Source of the DNA: Anaerolineae bacterium
GTDB lineage: Bacteria; Chloroflexota; Anaerolineae; Aggregatilineales; Phototrophicaceae
DNA: 19,284 nucleotides
Reading direction: 5' to 3'
Assembly: GCA_020848855.1 (NCBI GenBank)
Contig: JADLHH010000022.1
Location: 1 to 19,284, forward strand
A program made the translations under genes and the position numbers. Every line of letters starts with the position of its first letter. Positions within the stretch are counted from its first letter, which is position 1. Of the stretch, positions 1 to 7,289 are shown one piece after another. The notes under the pieces were generated by a model. The model did no database searches and was not told where the DNA came from. It worked only from the letters and a program-made list of their open reading frames with translations.

Positions 1-1181
1 ATCGTGCCCGGCTGGGCGACAATCCAGCGGGCAGGCGTGGCGACGTAGTACCCGCCCGATCCGGCGACCGCGTTCTTGTAGACGACCAGCGGGCGCTTTT
101 TCGCCAGCTCGTCGAGCGCCGAGGTCATGGCTTCGGCAGCGACGACCGCGCCGCCGCCGCTGTCCATGAACAGCACCACCGCCGCCGTGCTGTCGTCCTG
201 CATCAGCGCCCGCACCTGACGCACCACCGTCTGGTCGCCTGCCCGCTCGCCGCCGACGAATGGGATCGGCAGGTCGATAGGCGGGTTCGCACTCTCGCCG
301 GGCGTCATCAGCCCGGTGATGGTGAGCAGCGCGACATGCTGATCGCCGCGCGGCGCGCGCCCGAGCACTAGTTTTCGGTCGGCGTCTTTCCAGAGGTGCA
401 GGTACTTGCCCTTCAGGTAGGCGGCGAAGCCTTCTTCGTTGACGACGGCGTCGACGTAGCCCGCTTTGAGCGCCGGCTCGGCGACGTGCGGCGACGTGTC
501 GATCATCGCCTGCGCCTGCTCCAGCGTCCAGCCGCGCCCGGCGGCGATGCCGTCGCGGATCATGGCGTAGCGCGAGTCGATGAGCCATTCCAACTGCTCG
601 CGCCCTTCCGGCGAAATCGTCTCGCGCGAGAACTGGTCGAGCGCGCCCTTGTACGGCGTGATCGCCACCACGTCGAGCGCCACGCCGATGGTGTCGAGGG
701 CGTCCTTCAGAAAGATCGCTTCCTGCCGCAGCCCGACGGTCATCAGTTCGCCGCCCGGCTGAAGCAGAATCGAGTCGGCGGCGCTGGCGACGTAATACCC
801 CGCCGTGTCGTAGGTCTGGGCGAAGCAGACGACACGCTTACCCGCCGCCCGCAGGCGCGTGATCGAGCCGCGCAGCGTTTGTAAATCCGCCAGCGGCAGC
901 GCCAGCCCGCTGATTTTGAGGATGACGTTCTGGGGGCGTGGGTCGGCGGCAATCCGCCGGAAGATGCGGTCAAGCTCCCACAGGCTGAGCGGCGGCGCCC
1001 CCTGTACGCGCTGGCGCAGCCAGCCGCGCGTGTCCGGCAGGGCGGGCATGGACGCCGGGAGTGTCAGGATGATGGTGTCGAGGTCTTTGTAGCGGGCGCG
1101 CAGGCGGTTGCGCAGCGCCAGCCGCAGCCGGAGAAACACACGCAGCAGGCGGAACGGATTCAGGCGCTTCAGCCGACGCAT
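1..1181 (-). CDS. sppA: Signal peptide peptidase SppA-type serine protease (S49), 3' end missing
   Basis: This is the N-terminal 393 residues of a double-domain S49 protease; the rest lies beyond the window edge. The family cleaves leftover signal peptides at the membrane with a Ser/Lys dyad whose Lys and Ser come from the two tandem domains. Both are visible: PYKGALDQFSRE around K178 matches the general-base segment, and GSGGYYVATPA around S375 matches the nucleophile segment. A degenerate first-domain copy (TAGYYVASAAD, about 126-136) lacks the Ser, as expected for the two-domain (67K) type, usually near 600 aa. The N-terminus is very basic (MRRLKRLNPFRLLRVFLRLR) and has no clean transmembrane helix, so it may sit peripherally on the membrane, unlike E. 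coli SppA. The ATG has an AAAGGAA ribosome binding site about 10 bases upstream. It is divergent from the histidine kinase gene at 1287. The family is secure; the symbol is given by family. Confidence 0.9.
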   Translation of the reverse strand, partial: MRRLKRLNPFRLLRVFLRLRLALRNRLRARYKDLDTIILTLPASMPALPDTRGWLRQRVQGAPPLSLWELDRIFRRIAADPRPQNVILKISGLALPLADLQTLRGSITRLRAAGKRVVCFAQTYDTAGYYVASAADSILLQPGGELMTVGLRQEAIFLKDALDTIGVALDVVAITPYKGALDQFSRETISPEGREQLEWLIDSRYAMIRDGIAAGRGWTLEQAQAMIDTSPHVAEPALKAGYVDAVVNEEGFAAYLKGKYLHLWKDADRKLVLGRAPRGDQHVALLTITGLMTPGESANPPIDLPIPFVGGERAGDQTVVRQVRALMQDDSTAAVVLFMDSGGGAVVAAEAMTSALDELAKKRPLVVYKNAVAGSGGYYVATPARWIVAQPGT

Positions 1182-1217
1182 CGAACTCAGGTTCCTTTCG
1201 AACCTCGCCAATGATAG

Positions 1218-1246
1218 TCTATAGCATCTTCAAAAGCGAAAGTGAA
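1218..1246 (-). promoter_or_regulatory. Candidate sigma-70 promoter for the SppA gene
   Basis: Read on the minus strand, TTCACT (-35) and TATAGA (-10) are separated by exactly 17 bases. The start point would fall near 1211, giving a leader of about 30 bases before the ATG at 1181. It overlaps the oppositely directed promoter candidate of the kinase gene. Consensus matches are moderate, so this is inference. Confidence 0.45.
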
Positions 1247-1257
1247 TGTAGTATAGA
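1229..1257 (+). promoter_or_regulatory. Candidate sigma-70 promoter for the PAS-GAF histidine kinase
   Basis: TTCAAA (-35) and TATAGA (-10) lie 17 bases apart. Transcription would begin near 1264, just upstream of the GAGGAA ribosome binding site at 1277-1282. It interleaves with the divergent promoter candidate for the SppA gene, so the two would compete for polymerase. Inferred from consensus and spacing only. Confidence 0.45.
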
Positions 1258-1286
1258 GATAACAGGAGTTTGCGTCGAGGAAATAA

Positions 1287-3860
1287 ATGGAGTTGAGGGG
1301 TTTTGTGCGCGCTTTCCTGCGCTGGTTATTAGAGCCTGCGGCATCGCTCAGCGAGCCAGAGGATAGACACCAGGCGCGCACGGTTGCCGCGACTCTGCTC
1401 CTGACGCTCGTGCTGATCGTCGTGCCGCTGTTCCAGCGCAGCAGCAGCACCGAGACGCCAATCCCCTGGCTGCTGACCCTGCTCGGCATCGGCGTCGCCT
1501 ATGCTGCCAGCCGGACGCGCTACTACCGGCAGGGCGCATTCATCGCCATCCTCACGCTGTGGCTGCTGCCAACGTATACTATCCTGCTGATCGGTATGAG
1601 CAGCTCGGTGTCGTTCGTGCTGGCGATTGGTCGGCTGCTGCTGCTGTCGCTGCTGATGACCTACATCATGATTTCGCTGCGGGCGAGCATCGTGCTGGGC
1701 GCGGCGATGCTGATCATCTTCCTGATCAACCCGACCGCGCCGGGTACGACGCCATCGCTTCAGCGCGCGTCCGATTTCCTCCTGACGACCGCGTCGATTT
1801 TCATGATCTTCGTGATCACCCGCCAGTACGAGCTGGCAAAGCGGCGCGAGGCGGAAGCCGCCCAGCGTGCTACCGAGGCACTATACCGGGCGATTGTCGA
1901 ATCGCAGACCGAAATGCTCGTCCGCTGGCTGCCGGATACCACGCTGACGTTCGTCAACGACGCCTACTGCCGCTACTTCGGCAAGCCGCGTGAAGAATTG
2001 ATCGGCACGAAGTTCAGCCAGGTCGTATTCGGGGACGATTTTTCGGTCATCCGCAGCGCCTTCGGAACGATCACGCCCGAAAAGCCAACGATCACCTATG
2101 AGCACCGCGTCATCACGCCGGCGGGCGCGGTCGGCTGGCTGCAATGGACTGACCGCGCCATCTTCAACGCGCGCGGCAGCATTATCGAATACCAGTCCGC
2201 CGGGCGCGACATCACCAGCCTGAAGCGAGCGGAAGAAGCCGAGCGCGAGGAGCGCCAGTTCGCGGAAGCCCTGATCGCCACCGCCGCGCTGATCTCCAGC
2301 ACGCTCGATCTGGACGAGGTGCTGGATCGCATCCTGGAGCGGATCGCGGCGCTCAGCCCGTTAAACTCCGCTGAAGTGATGCTGATCGACGACGGAACTG
2401 CCGGCATCGTGCGAACGATCGGCTATCAAAAACCCGAAGACCGCGCCGCCTTGATGAACCTGCGCCTCGGCATCGGGCAGGCGCGCAACCTGCGAACGAT
2501 GGTCGAGACCGGCAAGCCGCTCATCATCGACGACGTGCGCGAGGACTCGGAATGGATCGACGTGGAAGCCAGCCGCTGGATTCGCGCGTCGTGCGGCGCG
2601 CCGATCCGGCTGGAAGGCGAGACTATCGGTTTCCTGAACATCACCAGCGACATGCCCGGCGCGTTCACCGACCAGCACGCCCGGCGCTTGCAGGCGTTCG
2701 CAGACCAGGCAGCAATCGCGCTGCGCAACGCGCGGCTCTACGACAAAGTCAGCCGGCACGCGGACGAGCTTGAGCGGCAGGTGAGCGAGCGCACCGCCGA
2801 ACTCGACCTGGAACGCCAGCGGCTGCGCGTCATCCTCGACGGGACGGGCGAAGGCATGTTCTATACCGAGGACGACCGGATACAGTTCGCGAACGTCGCC
2901 TTCTACAACCTCACCGGTTACACGCAGGGCGAACTGGTCGGGCAAAGCTATCACCAACTTTATGAGGAAAATTCACAGATTCCGATCCTGGACAGCGCCC
3001 ACGACGAAGTCTCTCGGCACGGCATCTGGCGCGGCGAATTCCACATCCGCCGCAAGGACGGCTCGCTTTGCCCGGTCGGGCTGACCATCTCGCTGATTGG
3101 GACGAACGGCGCGCGCCCGTTCCGCGCCGTGACGGTCGTGCGCGACATCAGCCGTGAAAAGATGCTGCAAGCCCAGCGCACCAATTTCGTCGCCTACGCC
3201 TCGCACGAACTGCGCACGCCGATCACCAATATGAAAACGCGGCTCTACTTGCTGCGGCGGCGTCCTGAATTCCTGGAGGAACATCTCGTCATCCTGGACG
3301 AAGTGACCGAGCGGATGCGGCAGCTTGTCGACGACCTGCTCGATATGTCGCGGCTGGAGCACGGCATCATCCCCATGCGACGGCAGGATGTCAACGTGCA
3401 GGAAGTGGTGGAGACGGTGATCACGCTCCAGAAGCCGGAAGCCGAGCGCAGCAGCCTCGCGCTCGACTGGATGCTCTCGCCGGATCCGATTCTGGTTTCT
3501 GGCGACCGCGAGCGGCTGATTCAGGTGCTGACCAACCTCGTCACCAACGCGATCAACTACACGCCCGCCGGCGGCAGGATCAACGTGAGCGTGCGCCAGG
3601 ACGACAGCAAAGCCTGCATCGAAGTGGCGGACACCGGCATCGGCATCGCGCCGGACAACCTGCCGCACATCTTCCAGCCGTTCTACCGCGTCGTCAGCAG
3701 CGTGGAAGGCACCGGTCTGGGGCTGAGCATCGCCAAGCAGATTGTCGAGCTGCACGGCGGGACGCTGGGCGTGCACAGCGAGCTGCAGCGCGGCAGCGTC
3801 TTCACAATCACCCTGCCGCTGCAGCAGCCCACGCAGAACAACCACGCCCACGCGGACTGA
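1287..3860 (+). CDS. Membrane sensor histidine kinase (MASE-like TM domain-PAS-GAF-PAS-HisKA-HATPase)
   Basis: An 857-residue two-component sensor kinase. Residues about 31-178 hold five or six hydrophobic segments forming a membrane sensor domain. A short helical linker leads to PAS (about 195-312), GAF (about 325-482), a coiled coil (484-515, ERQVSERTAELDLERQRL) and a second PAS (about 515-622). The transmitter is complete: H-box YASHELRTPITN with phosphoacceptor H640, N-box NLVTNAINYTP, G1 box DTGIGIAP (D782) and G2 box GTGLGLS (808-814). There is no receiver or HPt domain, so phosphate should go to a separate response regulator; none is encoded in the window. The ATG at 1287 is preceded by GAGGAA at good spacing. 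The gene ends 58 bases before the metallophosphoesterase-like gene and may be cotranscribed with it. The signal is unknown; PAS and GAF suggest an internal small-molecule or redox cue, which is inference. Confidence 0.95.
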   Translation: MELRGFVRAFLRWLLEPAASLSEPEDRHQARTVAATLLLTLVLIVVPLFQRSSSTETPIPWLLTLLGIGVAYAASRTRYYRQGAFIAILTLWLLPTYTILLIGMSSSVSFVLAIGRLLLLSLLMTYIMISLRASIVLGAAMLIIFLINPTAPGTTPSLQRASDFLLTTASIFMIFVITRQYELAKRREAEAAQRATEALYRAIVESQTEMLVRWLPDTTLTFVNDAYCRYFGKPREELIGTKFSQVVFGDDFSVIRSAFGTITPEKPTITYEHRVITPAGAVGWLQWTDRAIFNARGSIIEYQSAGRDITSLKRAEEAEREERQFAEALIATAALISSTLDLDEVLDRILERIAALSPLNSAEVMLIDDGTAGIVRTIGYQKPEDRAALMNLRLGIGQARNLRTMVETGKPLIIDDVREDSEWIDVEASRWIRASCGAPIRLEGETIGFLNITSDMPGAFTDQHARRLQAFADQAAIALRNARLYDKVSRHADELERQVSERTAELDLERQRLRVILDGTGEGMFYTEDDRIQFANVAFYNLTGYTQGELVGQSYHQLYEENSQIPILDSAHDEVSRHGIWRGEFHIRRKDGSLCPVGLTISLIGTNGARPFRAVTVVRDISREKMLQAQRTNFVAYASHELRTPITNMKTRLYLLRRRPEFLEEHLVILDEVTERMRQLVDDLLDMSRLEHGIIPMRRQDVNVQEVVETVITLQKPEAERSSLALDWMLSPDPILVSGDRERLIQVLTNLVTNAINYTPAGGRINVSVRQDDSKACIEVADTGIGIAPDNLPHIFQPFYRVVSSVEGTGLGLSIAKQIVELHGGTLGVHSELQRGSVFTITLPLQQPTQNNHAHAD

Positions 3861-3874
3861 AACGTGTTAAGATC

Positions 3875-3918
3875 GGGCGGTTCTGGCTGAGGAAATCCTC
3901 AGGCAAAGGAAACCGCCC
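3875..3918 (+). promoter_or_regulatory. Nested hairpin enclosing the ribosome binding site of the next gene
   Basis: Two perfect inverted repeats are nested. The outer arms GGGCGGTT (3875-3882) and AACCGCCC (3911-3918) enclose an inner stem CTGAGG (3887-3892) / CCTCAG (3897-3902) with loop AAAT. The ribosome binding site AAAGGAAA (3905-3912) lies between the stems and touches the outer 3' arm, which ends on the base before the TTG start. Folding would occlude initiation. It could instead be a processing or termination signal after the kinase gene, but no T tract follows. Confidence 0.5.
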
Positions 3919-5094
3919 TTGACCCAACCGCTCGAAGAATCGACCTTGCACCGCGTCCTGGTGATGACCAACCAGCTTCAACTGCTGCCCGCGACGGCGG
4001 TCGCCGGGTCGTTCGCCGTCAACAGCCTGCTGGTCGCCGTCATCTGGCTTCAGCACGGCGCAGCAGCGTCTGCCCTCGGCGCGGCGTTCGGCGTGCTGGT
4101 CGCCAGCCTGATCAACTGGACGCTGCTGCGCCGTCTGCCCGCGCAGGGACGCAGCTTCGGACCGGATCAGCCGGCGGCGCTGGCGCTCGGCGCGGGGCTG
4201 GCGCTGGTCGCCCTGCTGTTAGGCTTGTTCGGCGCGTCGCTGGCGGTGATGCTGCTGGCGCTCGCGCTGATCACGGCGCTGGCGTACTACGCGACGTGGA
4301 TCGAGCCGTTCCGGCTGACGCTCACCCGCCAGCGGCTGACAGCACCGGCATGGCAGGGCGACCCGCTGCGCCTGCTGCACATCAGCGACCTGCACGTCGA
4401 GCGCACCACCGAGCGCGAGCGGCGGCTCAACGCGCTGATCGAATCGCTTCAGCCCGACGTGATCGTCTTCAGCGGCGATTTCGTCAGCCTGTCGTATACC
4501 CACGACGCACAGGCGAAAGCCGATATTCGCAGCATCCTGAGCGAATGGCGCGCGCCGCTCGGCGTCTTCTGCGTGCCGGGCACGCCGGTCGTCGAGCCGA
4601 TCACGCGGGTGCTGGAATTCGTCGAGGGGCTGGACAACCTGACGCTGCTGGCGAACCGCTGGGTGACGGTTGACGCGCCCGGCGGCGATGCACCGTCCGG
4701 TGCCCTGCACATCCTCGGCTTGGTCACCACCCACGATCTGAAGACCGACCGCGCGGCGCTCGCCGGTATGATGCGCACCGCGCCCGACGGCGGCGTGAAG
4801 CTGCTGCTCGTCCATGCGCCAGATATCGCACCGGAAGCCGCCGACGCCGGGATTGATCTATACCTGTGCGGGCACACGCACGGCGGGCAGATTCGGCTGC
4901 CGCTGGTCGGCGCGCTGGCGTCGTCCAGCCAGCTAGGCAAGCGCTTCATCATGGGGCGCTATCCGGTCAAGCACATGACGCTGTACACCTCGCGCGGCAT
5001 CGGCATGGAAGGGCTGGGCGCGCCGCGCGCCCGGCTGCTGTGCCCGCCGGAACTGATCCTCTGGGAAATCGGCGCGTCGCCCGGCGCGGGATAA
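3919..5094 (+). CDS. Membrane-anchored calcineurin-like metallophosphoesterase (YkuE/YaeI-like), atypical active site
   Basis: A 391-residue protein. Residues about 20-128 carry four hydrophobic segments, followed by a cytoplasm-type metallophosphoesterase domain. Motifs seen in order: LLHISDLHVE (D157, H159), FSGDFVS (D187), a late VHAPD (H299) and CGHTHGGQ (H319, H321). These are the metal ligands of the YkuE/YaeI-like family, which acts on phosphodiesters such as lipid-linked substrates. The expected GNH(D/E) motif, whose Asn binds metal and His assists catalysis, is replaced by PGTPVV (220-225). The reading frame is clean and other frames offer no GNH, so this is not an obvious frameshift. 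Activity may be altered or lost. The TTG start is chosen for its AAAGGAAA site 6 bases upstream. It follows the kinase gene by 58 bases and may share its transcript. Fold confident; substrate unknown. Confidence 0.85.
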   Translation: MTQPLEESTLHRVLVMTNQLQLLPATAVAGSFAVNSLLVAVIWLQHGAAASALGAAFGVLVASLINWTLLRRLPAQGRSFGPDQPAALALGAGLALVALLLGLFGASLAVMLLALALITALAYYATWIEPFRLTLTRQRLTAPAWQGDPLRLLHISDLHVERTTERERRLNALIESLQPDVIVFSGDFVSLSYTHDAQAKADIRSILSEWRAPLGVFCVPGTPVVEPITRVLEFVEGLDNLTLLANRWVTVDAPGGDAPSGALHILGLVTTHDLKTDRAALAGMMRTAPDGGVKLLLVHAPDIAPEAADAGIDLYLCGHTHGGQIRLPLVGALASSSQLGKRFIMGRYPVKHMTLYTSRGIGMEGLGAPRARLLCPPELILWEIGASPGAG

Positions 5095-5157
5095 ACAAGC
5101 ATCGTTGACCATCCACTAAGCGTTACGATAGGCATTATTTCTCAAATATTTAAGACC

Positions 5158-5185
5158 TTACAATTTCCATTATTTGTGGTATGAT
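5158..5185 (+). promoter_or_regulatory. Sigma-70-type promoter for the glycosyltransferase gene
   Basis: TTACAA (-35, 5158-5163) and TATGAT (-10, 5180-5185) are 16 bases apart, and TGG directly before the -10 makes it an extended -10. It stands in a markedly AT-rich stretch (about 5130-5185) inside a GC-rich region, which strengthens the call. The start would fall near 5192, leaving a leader of about 60 bases. Confidence 0.65.
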
Positions 5186-5253
5186 AGCGCCCTGATCGTG
5201 GAAATGCGCCTTGATAGCTGAGCCGGACTCTCTGACATCAACAAGCGACAACC

Positions 5254-6690
5254 ATGATGATCACTAACGTGCTAACGGTCGTGTACGTTGTATGCCTGCT
5301 GATTCTGGCATCGTTTGCGCTGGCATCGGTGATGATGCTCGTCATGTACCTGCGCCACCGCCGCGACCCGGTCGTCCCTGTCGAGGTGACGGAGTGGCCC
5401 TCCGCTGCCATCCAACTGCCGATTTACAACGAGCGCTACGTGGTCGAGCGGCTGCTGAAAGCCTGCGCCGAACTCGATTACCCGCGCGACCGGCTGGTGA
5501 TCCAGATTCTCGACGATTCCAACGACGATACCTCGGAATTGGTCGCCGAGCTGGTGGAACACTGGCGGGCGCAGGGGGTGGACATGCGCCACATCCGGCG
5601 CGATTCACGGCAGGGCTTCAAAGCTGGGGCGCTGGCGTACGGCATGACGCTGCTCGACGCCGAGATGGTCGGCGTGCTGGATGCCGACTTCATGCCGCCG
5701 CCCAACTTCCTCAAGCGGGCGATCAGCCACCTGCTGAGCGACCCCAGGCTCGCCGCCGTGCAGGGGCGCTGGGGACACCTCAACAGCGAGGAAAATTCGC
5801 TGACGCGGGCGGTGACAATGGCAATCGACGGGCATTTCGTCATCGAGCAGATGGCGCGCAACCGCTCCGGCTGGCTGATGAACTTCAACGGGTCAGGCGG
5901 CGTGTGGCGTTCGAGCGCTATCCGCGAATCCGGCGGGTGGCAGGACGCGACGCTGAGCGAGGATATGGACTTGAGCTACCGTGCCCAGTTGATGGGCTGG
6001 CGGCTGCTCTACCTGCCCGATCTGGTCGTGCCGGGCGAAATCCCGCCGGTGATCATGGCGTACAAGCAGCAGCAGGCGCGCTGGGCGCAGGGCGGGACGC
6101 AGTGTTTCCGCCGCCTGATTCTTCCGGTGTGGCGTCACCCGCGTCTGACGGTGATGCAGAAGATCATGGCAACCATGCACCTCAGCCAGTACATCATGCA
6201 CCCGATTATGATCGTGGTGATTTTGCTGACCCCGCCGCTGCTGCTCTCGCAGAGCCTCCAGCACCTCAACCTGGGCTTGCTGGGCATCGTCGGGCTGGGA
6301 CCGCCGATGGTGTTCGTCCTCAGCCAGCAAGCGCTGTATCTCGACTGGCGCTACCGGCTGATCCGGTCGATCCCGCTGCTGTTCGTGATCGGCACGGGCA
6401 TCGCCTACAGCAACTCGCGCGCCGTCATGCGCGGCATCCTCAACCGCCATGACGAATTCCGGCGGACGCCGAAGTACGCCAGCCGCATCCGCGACAACAT
6501 CTACGGTCTGCGGCTGAACAGCGGCACATTCTGGGAGCTGATGCTGTGCGGTTATGCCGCATGGGGGGCGTGGACGGCGTTCCGGCTGGAGCGCACGCTG
6601 GTGCTCTACCTGCTGGTCTACAGCATCGCCTTCGGGGTGGTGGCGCTGTGGGGCTTGCGCGATAGCCTGTCCACGCGCCGCGCACTATAA
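5254..6690 (+). CDS. Family 2 processive glycosyltransferase, CSLA/CSLC-like (beta-mannan/glucan synthase type)
   Basis: A 478-residue membrane glycosyltransferase with one N-terminal transmembrane helix (about 5-32), a GT2 catalytic domain (50-290) and about four to five C-terminal helices (305-470). Catalytic signatures: LPIYNE, ILDDSNDD (D87/D88), VLDADFMPP (D143, D145), LSEDMDLSYRA (E236-D237) and QQARW (Q273-W277), the QxxRW motif of processive enzymes. GFKAGALAYGM, FNGSGGVWR and ESGGWQDATLSEDMDLSYRA resemble the plant cellulose-synthase-like A/C group and its bacterial homologues, which polymerise beta-1,4 hexoses from nucleotide sugars across the membrane. There is no PilZ domain or associated BcsB-like gene, so it is not a classical cellulose synthase operon. 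The start is one of two adjacent ATG codons with no strong ribosome binding site. The polymer it makes cannot be read from sequence. Confidence 0.92.
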   Translation: MMITNVLTVVYVVCLLILASFALASVMMLVMYLRHRRDPVVPVEVTEWPSAAIQLPIYNERYVVERLLKACAELDYPRDRLVIQILDDSNDDTSELVAELVEHWRAQGVDMRHIRRDSRQGFKAGALAYGMTLLDAEMVGVLDADFMPPPNFLKRAISHLLSDPRLAAVQGRWGHLNSEENSLTRAVTMAIDGHFVIEQMARNRSGWLMNFNGSGGVWRSSAIRESGGWQDATLSEDMDLSYRAQLMGWRLLYLPDLVVPGEIPPVIMAYKQQQARWAQGGTQCFRRLILPVWRHPRLTVMQKIMATMHLSQYIMHPIMIVVILLTPPLLLSQSLQHLNLGLLGIVGLGPPMVFVLSQQALYLDWRYRLIRSIPLLFVIGTGIAYSNSRAVMRGILNRHDEFRRTPKYASRIRDNIYGLRLNSGTFWELMLCGYAAWGAWTAFRLERTLVLYLLVYSIAFGVVALWGLRDSLSTRRAL

Positions 6691-6691
6691 T
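6686..6691 (+). promoter_or_regulatory. Consensus -10 element placed for leaderless transcription
   Basis: A perfect TATAAT overlaps the TAA stop of the glycosyltransferase gene and ends 7 bases before the ATG at 6699. Initiation at the usual distance would start the mRNA on or next to that ATG. No good -35 lies upstream (TAGCCT at 17 bases), and there is no Shine-Dalgarno for the ATG. This combination suggests a leaderless transcript but is not proof. Confidence 0.5.
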
Positions 6692-6698
6692 CATTTTC

Positions 6699-7058
6699 AT
6701 GCGTCCATTACTGATTATCCTGGTGGTCGCCGTCGTCGGCGTGATGACAGCGGCTGCCCTGCAGCCGGTTACGCCGACGGCAGCGTGCGACCCCGCGCCC
6801 GTCTCGCGCCTGATCAGACACGAGCGCGCCCGCGTCTCGCTCGACGACCCGCGCCCGCTGAACATGCGCGACGGTCCCGGCACCGCCTTCGACGTGATCA
6901 CGCAGATTCCGGCGGGGGGCGTCCTGTACGTGGTCGAAGGTCCGTCGTGCAGCCAGAACTATGCCTGGTATCGCGTCGAATATGGCGGGCGTGACGGCTG
7001 GATCGCCGAGGGGGATTCGTCGGGGTACTACGTCGAGGTGTACCCGCCGGGGTGGTAG
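6699..7058 (+). CDS. Small secreted SH3b-domain protein
   Basis: A 119-residue protein with an N-terminal signal-type sequence: a short basic start, a hydrophobic core (about 4-21), then a Pro/Thr stretch with no lipobox. It is followed by one bacterial SH3 domain (about 45-115). The SH3b signature is clear: NMRDGPGTAFDVITQIPAGG, then WYRVEYGGRDGWIAEG. C30 and C84 could form an extracellular disulfide. Bacterial SH3b domains often bind peptidoglycan or mediate envelope contacts; no enzymatic domain is attached, so it would be a binding or accessory protein (inference). It begins 9 bases after the glycosyltransferase gene but has its own -10 directly before the start. A longer SH3b protein with a similar core occurs at 17546-19147. 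Confidence 0.8.
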   Translation: MRPLLIILVVAVVGVMTAAALQPVTPTAACDPAPVSRLIRHERARVSLDDPRPLNMRDGPGTAFDVITQIPAGGVLYVVEGPSCSQNYAWYRVEYGGRDGWIAEGDSSGYYVEVYPPGW

Positions 7059-7074
7059 GGTGGGTGCGCATATT

Positions 7075-7094
7075 GGGCGCAGCACGCTGCGCCC
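7075..7094 (+). repeat. GC-rich perfect hairpin, REP-like or terminator-like
   Basis: GGGCGCAGC and GCTGCGCCC form a perfect 9-base-pair inverted repeat around AC. It follows the SH3b gene by 16 bases and lacks a T tract, so it could be a transcript-end stabiliser or a dispersed REP-type element rather than a classical terminator. I recall similar GGGCGCAGC-type palindromes being repeated in other genomes, but copy number cannot be judged here. Confidence 0.5.
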
Positions 7095-7125
7095 CTGCAA
7101 CTGCCAAATCAGGCAATATCTCCCC

Positions 7126-7155
7126 TTGAAGCGCGGTATTCTGCTGTGATAAAAT
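7126..7155 (+). promoter_or_regulatory. Promoter of the rpsB-tsf unit
   Basis: TTGAAG (-35, 7126-7131) and TAAAAT (-10, 7150-7155) are 18 bases apart, with TGA before the hexamer giving an extended -10. The start near 7162 leaves a leader of about 128 bases, unusually long and structured, as is common upstream of ribosomal protein genes. Confidence 0.6.
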
Positions 7156-7158
7156 TTC

Positions 7159-7239
7159 GTCCAGTTAGGCTCGCGCCTGGCTAATTTCACACGTCTGGAC
7201 TCGGCGCGGTGTTGCCGGCTCGCTGGTTCGCTGCCGGGG
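7159..7239 (+). promoter_or_regulatory. Structured 5' leader of rpsB, candidate ribosomal-protein autoregulatory element
   Basis: The leader contains an outer stem GTCCAG (7159-7164) / CTGGAC (7195-7200) around an inner hairpin AGGC (7167-7170) / GCCT (7175-7178). A separate hairpin follows, CCGGC (7215-7219) / GCCGG (7233-7237). CCAG at 7161-7164 can pair alternatively with CTGG at 7177-7180, giving two exclusive folds. Leaders of rpsB are known S2 autoregulation sites in several bacteria; the match to any known leader class was not tested. Confidence 0.4.
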
Positions 7240-7289
7240 TTGAAGGACGTGATCGCTTAAACATGGTCTAAACCAGGAGAAATTCCCAA

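Noticed and set aside
396..884. Long plus-strand frame opposite the SppA gene
   Set aside because: Composition is Arg/Ala/Asp-rich, as expected from antisense reading of a GC-rich gene, and the minus-strand frame contains clear SppA motifs.
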